A stretch of DNA of 64,000 nt from Paenibacillus alvei (GTDB taxonomy: Bacteria; Bacillota; Bacilli; Paenibacillales; NBRC-103111), in contig CAMCVV010000004.1 of NCBI GenBank assembly GCA_945881905.1, forward strand, positions 16,049 through 80,048, in the 5' to 3' direction. Below, piece by piece: positions 9,677 to 18,820 of the stretch. A program made the translations under genes and the position numbers. The number at the start of each line of letters is the position of its first letter. Positions within the stretch are counted from its first letter, which is position 1. The notes below the pieces were generated by a model that had not been told where the DNA came from, made no database searches, and was given only the letters and a program-made list of their open reading frames with translations.

Positions 9677-10621
9677 TTAAACATCTTCATTTTTATTTTT
9701 CATAAATTCTTTACCATATTCACCATGGGGATGAATGATTGCATTTTCCATTTGTATCGTTGAATGCTCGATGTTGAACTTATGTTTGAGCACATCGTTG
9801 ATGGCTAAGATAATACAGAAGGGTTGAATATCATCATGGATAAACACATGAGCAGTAAGCGAATAATGATTTGAAGAAATCGTCCACAAATGCATTTCAT
9901 GGACATCTTCTACACCTTCAACACCAGCAATTGCTAATCGAATTTCATCTAAATCATATTCTTCGGGTACAGATTCCATCAAGATCAAATAAGACTCCCG
10001 AATAATTTTGAAGCCACCTGTACAAATAATACCTCCAATCACCATACTGATAAGCGGATCAAAAAGTAAAGAACCCGTTACATATACAAGGATTGCAGCA
10101 ATTATCACACCGATTGAACTCAGCAAATCACCAAAAAAGTGCCAAAGCGCACTTTTTAAACTGAGATTGTTTTCTTTTTCCATCGTTTTTTTGAGCACAA
10201 GGGTAGTAATCAGATTAACGACAAGTCCAATAGATGAGATGAGGAGCATCAATTGATAATCAACCATTTCGGGATAAATGACTCGGCGAACACCTTCAAT
10301 AAAGATTCCTATTGCGATCACTATGAGCGCAAGTCCGTTAAGAAAAGAAGCGATAATTTCAAAGCGTAAGTATCCAAAAGTAAAGCGAGCATTAGGGGGT
10401 CTAGTCGCTAAATACAAAGCAAGCATGCTTAGTCCTAATGCGACGACATCAGAGATCATGTGTGCAGAATCAGATAGAAGAGCAAGCGAATTCGATAGTA
10501 TTCCACCTATAATTTCTACTACAGTGAAAAATATCGTAAAACCCATAATCATCCAAAGGGTTTTTTTGGTTTTTAATTGTACTTTAACATGATGAAGATG
10601 ATGGAAATCGTAATCTGCCAC
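9677..10621 (-). CDS. Cation diffusion facilitator (CzcD-type metal efflux)
   Basis: A 314-residue CDF transporter: six transmembrane segments (about residues 20-205) and a cytoplasmic C-terminal metallochaperone-like domain (about 215-300). The metal-binding sites of helices II and V are visible as SDSAHMISD and HFFGDLLSS, the HD-HD pattern typical of Zn/Co/Cd carriers. It exchanges cytoplasmic divalent metal for protons. N-terminal His residues (DFHHLHHVK) are common in CzcD proteins. It starts with GTG after GAGG. It is a single gene convergent with sdhB. Confidence 0.9.
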   Translation of the reverse strand: MADYDFHHLHHVKVQLKTKKTLWMIMGFTIFFTVVEIIGGILSNSLALLSDSAHMISDVVALGLSMLALYLATRPPNARFTFGYLRFEIIASFLNGLALIVIAIGIFIEGVRRVIYPEMVDYQLMLLISSIGLVVNLITTLVLKKTMEKENNLSLKSALWHFFGDLLSSIGVIIAAILVYVTGSLLFDPLISMVIGGIICTGGFKIIRESYLILMESVPEEYDLDEIRLAIAGVEGVEDVHEMHLWTISSNHYSLTAHVFIHDDIQPFCIILAINDVLKHKFNIEHSTIQMENAIIHPHGEYGKEFMKNKNEDV

Positions 10622-10739
10622 AAGTCACGTCCTCACTTCAAAAACCAATAAAATGTTCACTTCAACTACTTGGAAGTGTTTACTTATTATACGTCAGTCA
10701 CAGCGACTCTGCAAATGAGAAAAAATCATAGGGTTCACA

Positions 10740-10867
10740 AATTTGTTACACAAATGAAATATTCCTGTCATAGTCTCATAATGTATCTATAGTAATATAA
10801 TAAACAAGACCCCCTTTTTTAATATATAAATACTCGGATCTAGCCAAACAGCTAGATCCATTTTTTC
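10740..10867 (+). ncRNA. Possible small RNA ending at a strong terminator
   Basis: The 480-base gap between the CDF gene and nfeD holds no credible coding frame. It holds a perfect 9-bp hairpin, GGATCTAGC (10836-10844) with GCTAGATCC (10851-10859), followed by ATTTTTTC, and the only transcripts it could end are ones begun inside the gap. Upstream is a -10-like AATATAAT at about 10794-10801 and, between, a C-rich unpaired stretch (GACCCCC, about 10809-10815) of the kind used by Firmicute base-pairing RNAs such as RoxS/RsaE. No family match is claimed. The 5' end given is only a boundary. Confidence 0.35.
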
Positions 10868-11044
10868 TATGACATGATGTATGGAGATTAGGTACTTTAA
10901 TATGATGTATTTAGATACAATAGTAAACTAACATAGATCTGAATTAAGAATTAAATCATGTATTGTATGATATAATAAAAGAAGCATCCATGTGATATCG
11001 TAGTTCGAGGAAAACTCACATTTTTCACTTATGATTACGAATAC

Positions 11045-11073
11045 GACAACTTTTCCGATCTATTACGTATAAT
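11045..11073 (+). promoter_or_regulatory. Candidate promoter of nfeD-SPFH (sigma-W-like or sigma-A)
   Basis: GACAAC (11045-11050) and CGTATA (11066-11071) are 15 bases apart, close to the envelope-stress ECF sigma-W pattern TGAAAC-N16-CGTA that drives NfeD/SPFH operons in B. subtilis. The same place contains TATAAT (11068-11073), so a sigma-A reading is possible. Confidence 0.35.
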
Positions 11074-11104
11074 AATGTAAGAAGTAATAGGGGGGCTCAT
11101 TTCA

Positions 11105-11533
11105 ATGTATGTTATATGGTTGCTTATCGCATTGGTATTAATCATTTTTGAAATAGTTACCTTAACGTTCTTTTTGTTCTGGTTAGCTTTAGCTGCTTTC
11201 TCAGCTAGCTTAATCGCCTTATTTAGTCCGGATTCATTCGTGCTTCAGACTATCGTTTTTACATTTGTTGCAATCATACTTACTTTTTTTGCTAAGCCAC
11301 TACTTAACAAAAGAATGAAACGTTCAAAAGGCTTCCAAGATTCATTTCAAACGATTGTTGGCAAGGACGGAGAAGTTATCGAAGCAATTCCTAAACATGG
11401 CTACGGTATTGTAAAGATCGGTTCACAGACGTGGAGTGCTGAAGCAGATGTATCCTTGAATCAAGGTGATATGATTGTTGTTGTCGCGCGAGAGAACACA
11501 TTTTTGAAGGTCGCTCAGAAGGAGGAGAAATAA
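11105..11533 (+). CDS. Short NfeD-family membrane protein
   Basis: A 142-residue protein with an N-terminal run of two to three hydrophobic helices (about residues 2-65) and a small C-terminal soluble OB-fold (about 80-140, VGKDGEVIEAIPKHGYGIVKIGSQTWSAEA). This is the short NfeD form that partners flotillin- or stomatin-like proteins. The start is an ATG after GGGGGG. The next gene begins 3 bases later and encodes the SPFH partner, so the two form one membrane-organisation unit. Confidence 0.88.
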   Translation: MYVIWLLIALVLIIFEIVTLTFFLFWLALAAFSASLIALFSPDSFVLQTIVFTFVAIILTFFAKPLLNKRMKRSKGFQDSFQTIVGKDGEVIEAIPKHGYGIVKIGSQTWSAEADVSLNQGDMIVVVARENTFLKVAQKEEK

Positions 11534-11536
11534 ATT

Positions 11537-12472
11537 ATGGAATATATTATTGTGTTTGTGATATTAATTTTTGCGATCGTTATTTTGTGGAAAACCATCA
11601 AAATTGTGCCACAGCAAGAAATAGGTGTCGTTGAAAGGTTAGGGAAATTCCACAAACTATTAACGCCAGGACTCAACATCGTAATTCCGATTATAGACGA
11701 AGTGAGAAAAACACATGATTTACGGATCCAGCAAGCCAATGTACCTCCGCAAACAGTAATTACTAAAGATAATGTACAAGTGCAGATTGACACCATTATC
11801 TTCTATCAAGTCGTTGGACCGGAACAAGCTACATATGGGATTTCGGATTATGTCACAGGTGTAAGAAATATTAGTACGGCAACCATGCGTCAAATTATTG
11901 GTAAATTGGAATTAGATGAAACACTATCTGGACGTGAGAAGATTTCATCTGAAATCAGGATTGCTCTAGATGAAGCAACAGAAAAATGGGGAGTTCGTAT
12001 CGAACGTGTAGAAGTCATCGATATTAAACCCCCTATAGATATCCAAGAATCCATGGATAAACAAATGAAAGCAGAAAGAACCAAAAGAGCAATCATTTTA
12101 GAAGCAGAAGCAGCGAAGCAAGATATGATTTTACGAGCCGAAGGTGACAAGCAAAGTAAAATACTTAGAGCTGAAGGCGACAAAGAAGCAAGGATTCGAG
12201 AAGCAGAAGGAATGAAATTGTCACAAGAATTAGAAGCCGAAGGACAAGCGAAAGCAATTGAACTAGTAGCTGGTGCTGAGAGAAGTCGAATTGAACAGTT
12301 GAATGCTTCACAAATCAATGAAAATATTCTTGCTTACAAATCATTTGAAGCGCTTGAAGCAATGGCAAATGGGCAAGCAACGAAAATATTCATACCCACG
12401 AATGCTGTTGAAGTGCTCGGGAGTTTGGGTGCGATAGCGGAAGTTTTTAAATCCAAAGATGGATTGGCATAA
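11537..12472 (+). CDS. SPFH/band 7 membrane scaffold protein (QmcA/stomatin type)
   Basis: A 311-residue protein with one N-terminal membrane segment (residues 1-17), an SPFH/band-7 domain (about 18-190; VPQQEIGVVERLGKFHKLLTPGLN), then a heptad-like Glu/Ala-rich coiled coil (about 190-255, repeated RAEGDK and AEG units) and a short C-terminal tail. Such proteins oligomerise at the membrane and act with NfeD in membrane fluidity or quality control. Its ATG follows AGAAGGAGG inside the end of nfeD. Confidence 0.92.
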   Translation: MEYIIVFVILIFAIVILWKTIKIVPQQEIGVVERLGKFHKLLTPGLNIVIPIIDEVRKTHDLRIQQANVPPQTVITKDNVQVQIDTIIFYQVVGPEQATYGISDYVTGVRNISTATMRQIIGKLELDETLSGREKISSEIRIALDEATEKWGVRIERVEVIDIKPPIDIQESMDKQMKAERTKRAIILEAEAAKQDMILRAEGDKQSKILRAEGDKEARIREAEGMKLSQELEAEGQAKAIELVAGAERSRIEQLNASQINENILAYKSFEALEAMANGQATKIFIPTNAVEVLGSLGAIAEVFKSKDGLA

Positions 12473-12545
12473 TACATCGGCAACATACATCCCTATAGTT
12501 AGGGTTTCTGATCTGAATCGCAGATGGCTTCCTCATTAGGAATCA

Positions 12546-13400
12546 TTATGGAAGAGTTGTTCGTTGACTCTTGTTGCGATACTTCAAAGGTGGACACCCG
12601 TATTGTTTCTTGAATAGATGATAAAAGTGACTTGTATTATGGAAACCACTTTCCATCGCAATCGTGAGTATATCATCATCGCTATGGATCAGTAATTTTC
12701 TTGCATAATCTAGCTTCAGTGCATTGATTTTTTCAGTTGGTGTTTGGTGGTAATATGTTCGTGTCATCCGACAAATGTATGCAGGCGACTTAGAGGTAAG
12801 TGCATATAGTTGAGATAACCCACCTAAGAAGTTATCCTTTGCTTTCATGGATTGGTAGAGGATGACTAACCAGTCGGGAGCTTCAGAAGAGTCTTCCTCT
12901 TGTTGAAGTTCAGCAAAATGACGAATGAATACATCGGCCAATAGCATACGAACACGAGCAACCAAAGACAAGGGGCTTGCATCAAGTTTCATAAAAGTAC
13001 GCTCAAGTAAGCGCGAAATACGATATGTCTCATCTGTAGTTAAGTGGACAATCGAGGGCATCTTCTGTTCCAAAAGTTGTTGTGGTAACACATCAATGAG
13101 GAATGTGAAGATGCTTTTCATTGTTTCTATCGTAAAAGCCAAATTATGCATTTTGCACAACTCGTTTTCTTGATTCTCATATCGATGTTGATCGAGAGGT
13201 CGAATCAATACAAGAGATCCTTTGACTAATCGCTCATGCACACCATTAATATCATGATCGACTGCACCATCAGCAATTAATACGATTTCATAGAAATCGT
13301 GATCATGCAACACAGAAGTTGGTTTCATATATGTGTACGTAGCAAAATGCAAACCAAGATCAGCTTGAATAATGTCTTTTGCTTGTAAACGCTCAACCAA
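12546..13400 (-). CDS. AraC-family transcriptional regulator
   Basis: A 284-residue regulator: an N-terminal cupin-like sensing domain (VLHDHDFYEIVLIADG, about residues 30-110) and a C-terminal pair of helix-turn-helix motifs (about 180-280; LTIAMESGFHNTSHFYHLFKKQYGCPP). I chose the TTG at 13400 because GGAAGGTG stands six bases before it; the frame is open about 40 codons further upstream but without a binding site. It is divergent from the PhyH-family gene 185 bases away, which is the obvious candidate target. Confidence 0.87.
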   Translation of the reverse strand: MVERLQAKDIIQADLGLHFATYTYMKPTSVLHDHDFYEIVLIADGAVDHDINGVHERLVKGSLVLIRPLDQHRYENQENELCKMHNLAFTIETMKSIFTFLIDVLPQQLLEQKMPSIVHLTTDETYRISRLLERTFMKLDASPLSLVARVRMLLADVFIRHFAELQQEEDSSEAPDWLVILYQSMKAKDNFLGGLSQLYALTSKSPAYICRMTRTYYHQTPTEKINALKLDYARKLLIHSDDDILTIAMESGFHNTSHFYHLFKKQYGCPPLKYRNKSQRTTLP

Positions 13401-13584
13401 CGGATTCACCTTCCTTATCATTACATCTACATCACAGTCATTCAATCTTACGTGTAGAGATCCTACATATATCAATATAGCACAATAAATAGCAAGGGAA
13501 GACAAGAAATTATTGATCTTCATCAGTATAATAAGTTTTGAGCCAGTATCATCTTATTAAATTCATACAAGGGAGTGAAATCAA

Positions 13585-14322
13585 TTGAATACAGCTTTAC
13601 TTACTGATCATGAAGTGGACTATTACCGAAAGAATGGGTATCTTATTCACAAGAAGCAAGTGTTTTCATCAGAGAAACTAGCCAAATTAACTGAAATTTT
13701 TGAAGAGCATTTAGCTGAAAAAGGAAAAAAACTTTCAGATGAGTTAGACACACCTCATTTTAGAGATCCTCGTTTACTGGATTTTCTATTGGATGATCAA
13801 GTGTTAGATCTTGTCGAACCGTTAATTGGCCCCCATATTGCTTTATGGTCAAGTCATTTTATATGTAAAGATCCCTATGTGGGCAGAGCAACTCCTTGGC
13901 ACGAAGATTCCGCTTATTGGCAAGGGAGACTCAGTCAGTTTGACCGCATTGTCACCGTATGGTTAGCGATTGACCCAAGTCGAAAGTCAAATGGATGTAT
14001 GAGAGTTATTTCTGGTACACATGTTAATGGATTCTCCGACTATGAAAGTGTTGACGCAACCACAAATACGTTCGATCTTCAAATCACCAATGTCGATGAG
14101 TCTAAAGCGACGTATTTTGAATTAAACCAAGGGGAATGTTCACTGCATGACGCTAGAATTATTCACGGTGCAGAAGCCAATAAAAGTTCAGAGCGTCGAT
14201 GTGGATACACCATGAGGTACTTCGCGAGTTCGACGAAGGTCATCACAGAAAAAAACCAGAATTTCAAAATCTGGTTGGCTCGAGGCAAAGACTTAGCAGG
14301 TAATCAATATCAGAATGCATAG
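13585..14322 (+). CDS. Phytanoyl-CoA dioxygenase (PhyH) family protein
   Basis: A 245-residue protein of the Fe(II)/2-oxoglutarate-dependent PhyH family. The iron triad is visible as H-x-D in PWHEDSAYW and a distal His in RIIHGAEAN, with a downstream Arg (RRCGYTMRYF) that could bind 2-oxoglutarate. The substrate is unknown; family members hydroxylate fatty acyl chains, amino acids, mitomycin-like compounds and osmolytes (ectoine hydroxylase). It starts with TTG after AAGGGAGTG. The divergent AraC gene is likely its regulator. A decayed second PhyH fragment lies at 47625-47760. Confidence 0.85.
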   Translation: MNTALLTDHEVDYYRKNGYLIHKKQVFSSEKLAKLTEIFEEHLAEKGKKLSDELDTPHFRDPRLLDFLLDDQVLDLVEPLIGPHIALWSSHFICKDPYVGRATPWHEDSAYWQGRLSQFDRIVTVWLAIDPSRKSNGCMRVISGTHVNGFSDYESVDATTNTFDLQITNVDESKATYFELNQGECSLHDARIIHGAEANKSSERRCGYTMRYFASSTKVITEKNQNFKIWLARGKDLAGNQYQNA

Positions 14323-14342
14323 ACCAATCTAGTGAAGTGAAT

Positions 14343-15149
14343 TTACAACTCCACTCGTTGTTTTTGTTTATTTTCATAAAATACCCAATGTGAAAATCCA
14401 ATCCGCTTCAGTTTCTGTTTCACGAGTTCCCAATCATCACCGACTCGAGCAGGAACATGAGCGTCTGAACCAAAGCTTATGTCCACGTTATAAAATAAAG
14501 CTCGCTCTAAGATATCGTCGGAAGGGTACCACCCACCGACTAATTTCGTGCTACCTGATGTATTCACTTCGATCGAGACGTTGCACTCACCAATGATGTG
14601 CAGCGTTTCGTCAACGATAGGGGTAGGAATCGTGGAAAAATCGGGATAGAACCCTTTCATGGCATCGATATGACCCAAGATCTGGAACATACCGGCACGC
14701 GCTGATTGTTGAATTAAGCGGTAATACTGTTCTTTCTGGCGAACTTGTTCAAGGTGTTCAAGGTTTTTCCAACGTGAACGATTAAATATACTGACCCCTT
14801 CAGAAATATGAACTGAACCAATAATATAATCAAATGGATAGGATTCATACACACGGTGATACATCGTAGCGAATTCAGGAAAAAAATCCGACTCAACACC
14901 GAGTAAAACTTTTATTTCCCCTGCATACTCACGCTTCAAAGCTAGAACTTCTGCGACATAATGAGAGAACTCTCCCTTCGCCATTGCAATCATTGGTTGG
15001 GGCTGTTCTTCTTCGCTTCCAAAATAAGGGGAATGATCAGAAATACCGATCACATCAAAATCCGCAGATATGGCAGCTTCTATGTAATCCCGAATGACCC
15101 CACTTGCATGGCCACAACGCTCATGATGGGTATGTAAGTCGAATTTCAT
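14343..15149 (-). CDS. PHP-domain phosphatase, histidinol-phosphatase (HisJ) like
   Basis: A 268-residue PHP metallophosphoesterase. The metal-binding motifs are DLHTHHERCGHA at the very start, GISDHSPYF, GVESDFFPEF, GSVH, LGHIDAMKG and SFGSDAHVP. This is the HisJ layout (L-histidinol-phosphate to histidinol), but there are no his genes nearby, so another phosphate ester is possible. ATG 15149 is preferred: AGGAGG lies nine bases upstream, while the earlier ATG at 15158 abuts the site. It is convergent with PhyH and about 30 bases from the LysR gene's stop. Confidence 0.8.
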   Translation of the reverse strand: MKFDLHTHHERCGHASGVIRDYIEAAISADFDVIGISDHSPYFGSEEEQPQPMIAMAKGEFSHYVAEVLALKREYAGEIKVLLGVESDFFPEFATMYHRVYESYPFDYIIGSVHISEGVSIFNRSRWKNLEHLEQVRQKEQYYRLIQQSARAGMFQILGHIDAMKGFYPDFSTIPTPIVDETLHIIGECNVSIEVNTSGSTKLVGGWYPSDDILERALFYNVDISFGSDAHVPARVGDDWELVKQKLKRIGFSHWVFYENKQKQRVEL

Positions 15150-15178
15150 GCAAAGCATCCTCCTATCTATCTGTGATA

Positions 15179-16081
15179 CTACTCTGAACCAAGAAACTGT
15201 GTTTCTGGCATACCTTTCAAATCTTGCAAGAATTGCTGCATCGCCGAACTCATGTATCGTCCTGATTTGTATACAATACCTACCGGATGTGTGATGTCGA
15301 GTTCATCCACTTTCACCATTTTCATTGTTCCACGAGCAAGGTCAGATGATACAGATAATTTAGAAATGATCGAAGCTCCTAAATCTAGTTCAACCATTCG
15401 TTTCACTTCTTCACTGCTTGAAAGTTCCATCACGATATTGGGCTTGATCTCCAAACGTTCAAAGACTTGATCGACGAATCTTCGCCCTGCTGTATCTGGA
15501 GAAAGCATAATAAAAGGGATATTTCTCAGTTCTTTAATCGAAATGTGAGAAAAACGGCTTAATGGATGCATCGTAGACACGATTAATTCAAACGTATCAT
15601 AATAGAGAATCGACGTTTCTAACGATTGATTTTTTTCGAATAAATACGCAATCCCAATATCGATATACCCGGTTTCAACTTGACTCATAATTTGCGAAGA
15701 TGTCATCGAATGGATGGTTGTTTTAATAAGCGGGAATTGATCTTGAAAATAAGATAATACGCGCGGTAATATCTGCATGGCAATCGATGTTGTAGTGCCG
15801 ATATGAATATGACCTTGAGGCGTTGAATGAAGGTCCAATAGGTTTTGCTTGAGGTCATCGACAATACCTAGTATTTTTTCTGCATGTTGAAGAAATAATA
15901 GGCCACTATCTGTAAGGGAAACAGGTTGGCTTCGATCGATTAAGATACACTTAAATTCCTCTTCTAAGCTTTTGATTTGTGCGGATACTGCTGGTTGAGT
16001 GAGATTAAGTAAATCCCCAGCTTTGCGGAAACTCATGGTCTTAGATAACATTTGTAATGTCTGCAATTGATTAATATTCAA
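15179..16081 (-). CDS. LysR-family transcriptional regulator
   Basis: A 300-residue LysR regulator: helix-turn-helix at about residues 1-60 (MSFRKAGDLLNLTQPAVSAQIKSLE) and a type 2 periplasmic-binding effector domain (about 90-290). The TTG at 16081 gives the standard family length and has GGAGGTG five bases upstream; the longer frame starting at 16129 has no such site. It is divergent from a broken EamA transporter gene, which may have been its original target; if so, the regulator is now orphaned. It is in line with the PHP phosphatase gene, 29 bases ahead of it, and may be cotranscribed with it. Confidence 0.87.
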   Translation of the reverse strand: MNINQLQTLQMLSKTMSFRKAGDLLNLTQPAVSAQIKSLEEEFKCILIDRSQPVSLTDSGLLFLQHAEKILGIVDDLKQNLLDLHSTPQGHIHIGTTTSIAMQILPRVLSYFQDQFPLIKTTIHSMTSSQIMSQVETGYIDIGIAYLFEKNQSLETSILYYDTFELIVSTMHPLSRFSHISIKELRNIPFIMLSPDTAGRRFVDQVFERLEIKPNIVMELSSSEEVKRMVELDLGASIISKLSVSSDLARGTMKMVKVDELDITHPVGIVYKSGRYMSSAMQQFLQDLKGMPETQFLGSE

Positions 16082-16405
16082 TCCAACACCTCCAAATTCG
16101 AACATGGGGAAACAAATATTTTTTATCATTATTCAATAAACCATAAAAACATTTTCTAATCCACATTATATCTGAGAGTACATAGAAAGAGCAACTTTTT
16201 TCGGGTGAAGATAATTTTGGGTCATCGATGAACAATAGGCGTGTGGGCACACGGATCGGATGGTGTTGTTGACGATAGGAATTTTAGTATGATAACAACA
16301 TGTTTGAATTGTACATCATTCATCACGATTCATTTGCTTACAGATCTGCACAACAATACAAGTGTATGAATCATTGAAACATAGAGATGTCAAAGGAGAC
16401 GTATT

Positions 16406-16968
16406 ATGTTCATCGTTGCGATTTCACTCGTGATTGGATCGGGGATTTTCCATGCGATTTGGAGTATGTTGACCAAAAAAAGCATGAATAAACAGTTCTA
16501 TCTTTTTCTGATATCGATTCCATCCACCGCGGTGTTTCTGCCATCCATGATAAGCGAGCTGATTCGTAAAGGAATTATTCTAGAGGGGCTGTTCCTCCTT
16601 TTGCTCTCTTTAATCATTGAAGGGTTGTATGCATTTTTGTTATCGCGCTCTTTATCGATTGGTGACTTATCTCGAGTGTATCCGATGATGAGAGGGACTA
16701 GCATTTTTTTGATACCTGTATGTGGAGTGATCTTCCTCAATGAAAACTTGACCCTATGGGGGTGGATCGCCATCGTATTGACGATAGGTGTCGGACTGTG
16801 CACTACGGGTTATTTTGTCGTCGACAAAATAAATCTTCACTCATATACATAGCGCCATTGCGAGAAATTGGAACAGTATGTGCTACGATACTTGGGATAT
16901 ATATATTGGATGAGAAACGAGAAGTACATCGAATCGTTTCATCGATCGTCATTTTTTGTGGCATTTAA
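16406..16968 (+). pseudogene. EamA/DMT transporter, internally deleted and frameshifted
   Basis: The first frame (16406-16852, 148 residues) encodes the N-terminal EamA half: five hydrophobic helices, with DLSRVYPMMRGTSIFLIPV and FLNENLTLWGW being typical. It then stops. In the +1 frame, from about 16833 to 16968, the typical C-terminal end follows at once (APLREIGTVCATILGIYILDEKR). About 100 codons that should lie between are missing, so a deletion has joined the two ends out of frame. The start codon and ribosome binding site (AAAGGAGA) are intact. A short N-terminal single-EamA product could still be made, but a functional carrier is unlikely. Confidence 0.75.
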
Positions 16969-17068
16969 CTCGTTGGCATATGGGGCATTCCAATTGAATG
17001 AGAACCGAAATAAATCGTTGGCTATTGAAGATTCGGATGATTGAGCATATCTAAGTGATGAATGAAGT

Positions 17069-17869
17069 CTATAATGGATATCCGATTGCGATAGCAAATT
17101 CACGTAAATTTCTACAAATCAAATCAGGATGTATGGAAGTTTCGTTGATTTGGTCCTGAACATTTTCTTTTGTCGCTAGTCCAGTTAACACGAGAGCTGT
17201 TTTACAACCTACACCTGCCCCACCTTGTATATCGGTTGCTAGGTTATCTCCAATCATCCACACATCTTGACGTGGTACACCTAAGTGTCGAATAGCGCAA
17301 GTGATCATGATCGGGGAGGGTTTGCCAATCATCACAGGTTCTACTTGTGTTGCATATTGAATGGAGGCAGCGATAGTCCCTGCACCTGGATGTAAGGTAT
17401 CCTCTGAAGGGAATAATCGATCGGGATTCGTATTTATAAATACTGCACCGCCACGAATGTAGTTTACCGCTTTACGTATTTGGTTGTAGTGTAATTGTCG
17501 ATCTAAGCCTTGAACTACATAATCAGGAATTTGTAATTCGTCGTGTTCTTCTATCACAATGAATCCTTGTTCTTTGAGCGCGTCTTTCAAGCCGTCCTCC
17601 CCTATGCAATACACCACTTGACCTTTGTGGAGATGTTTCATATACTCCGCACTGGCTTGTGCAGATGTGTAGATGTATTCAGGTGTTATACGTATACCCA
17701 TGCGAATGAGATGGTCGGCAATATCAGTGTTTGTGCGCGTTGAATTATTTGTCATAAGCAAGTAGGGGAAATCATTTGCTTGCAACATATGAATGAAATC
17801 TGAAGCATAGGCAATAAGCGTATTTCCTCGATAGAGTGTTCCATCTAAATCAATAATATATCCCTGCAA
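17069..17869 (-). CDS. HAD-family sugar phosphatase, NagD/AraL type
   Basis: A 266-residue HAD hydrolase of the NagD (TIGR01457-like) group. Motif I is DLDGTLYRG, motif II TNNSTRT, the conserved Lys IGKPSPIM and motif III MIGDNLATDIQGG; the cap lies between motifs II and III. It dephosphorylates sugar phosphates or nucleotides in the cytoplasm. The TTG at 17869 is chosen: GGAGTG is six bases upstream and it places motif I at residue 7, as in the family; a longer frame would add 44 unlikely residues. It is divergent from the SDR gene. Confidence 0.85.
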   Translation of the reverse strand: MQGYIIDLDGTLYRGNTLIAYASDFIHMLQANDFPYLLMTNNSTRTNTDIADHLIRMGIRITPEYIYTSAQASAEYMKHLHKGQVVYCIGEDGLKDALKEQGFIVIEEHDELQIPDYVVQGLDRQLHYNQIRKAVNYIRGGAVFINTNPDRLFPSEDTLHPGAGTIAASIQYATQVEPVMIGKPSPIMITCAIRHLGVPRQDVWMIGDNLATDIQGGAGVGCKTALVLTGLATKENVQDQINETSIHPDLICRNLREFAIAIGYPL

Positions 17870-17972
17870 GACAATCACTCCAATGTAAGTTTGATGAGTA
17901 TTTCTGATTGTTACTACCCTTGAGTAAACGTATAATGAAATCAATACAACTGTGAATTGAAGAGGTGCTTCT

Positions 17973-18749
17973 GTGGAACTCAAAGGTGCAATTGTTCTCA
18001 TTACAGGTGCTTCGAGCGGTATAGGTGCAATGATGGCACAACACCTTGCCCAACGAGGAGCTATACCTATTTTAACAGCGCGATCGCCAGATAAGCTAGA
18101 AAAAGTTTCTTCTCTTATCCATTCGGAACATCAATGTTATGTGATGGACGTTACGAACAACGAGCAAGTTCAACAAGTCATCCAACACGTTCAAGACAAG
18201 TATGGATTCATTGACATTCTGATTAATAATGCAGGGTATGGTGTCTTTCAAACTTTTGTCGAAGCACCGTTAGATGAATTTGCAGCGATGATGGATGTGA
18301 ATTATTTAGGTGTAGTGCGTTGTACACAAGCGGTGCTTCCTTCCATGCTTGCAGCGAAGCGGGGACATATCATTAATATCGCATCGTTAGCAGGGAAAAT
18401 AGGTTCAGCGAAATCATCCGCGTACACTGCAACGAAGCACGCAGTGATTGGTATGACGAATAGCTTACGATTAGAACTCATGGGAACGGGGATACATCTT
18501 ACGACGATTAATCCAGGACCGATCCGAACCCCTTTTTTCGAACGAGCAGACCCAAGCGGGAATTATGTCAAGCAAATTGATTTTTTGATGTTGAAGCCTG
18601 AGAAAGTTGTTCGAGCGATCATTCATGCGATTGAGCATCAATCAGCTGAAAAGAATTTGCCAAGGGCAGCTCTATTCGGAGTCCTATTGTTCCAATTATT
18701 CCCACGTGTTTTTGAGCGATTGGCACACACATATTTAAACAAAAAGTAA
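17973..18749 (+). CDS. Short-chain dehydrogenase/reductase
   Basis: A 258-residue classical SDR with the cofactor motif TGASSGIG (about residues 11-18), NNAGYG, the catalytic Ser in NIASLAG and the YTATK catalytic Tyr-Lys pair. The absence of an acidic residue at the end of beta-2 (TARSPDKL) suggests NADP(H). It is similar to YqjQ-type oxidoreductases of Bacillales, with a C-terminal hydrophobic segment (LFGVLLFQLFPRVF) that may bind membrane. It starts with GTG after GAGGTG. The substrate is unknown. Confidence 0.83.
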   Translation: MELKGAIVLITGASSGIGAMMAQHLAQRGAIPILTARSPDKLEKVSSLIHSEHQCYVMDVTNNEQVQQVIQHVQDKYGFIDILINNAGYGVFQTFVEAPLDEFAAMMDVNYLGVVRCTQAVLPSMLAAKRGHIINIASLAGKIGSAKSSAYTATKHAVIGMTNSLRLELMGTGIHLTTINPGPIRTPFFERADPSGNYVKQIDFLMLKPEKVVRAIIHAIEHQSAEKNLPRAALFGVLLFQLFPRVFERLAHTYLNKK

Positions 18750-18820
18750 TTTGAGTGATTTGAGTATTTGAGTGAGATGACTTATGATTACAACAATAGA
18801 AAGCGAAATGAGGGTTATAT

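Noticed and set aside
10008..10592. Open frames antisense to the cation efflux gene
   Set aside because: They are shadows of a well-supported CDF transporter, with no ribosome binding sites or domains.
10734..10765. Rex or WalR binding site in the CDF-nfeD gap
   Set aside because: TTCACAA and TGTTAC-N5-TGAAAT resemble half-sites, but the second halves do not match either consensus.
16225..16240. CGTGTG-GG-CACACG palindrome as a LysR operator
   Set aside because: Its two-base centre does not fit T-N11-A, and it lies over 140 bases from the LysR start; recorded but not called.
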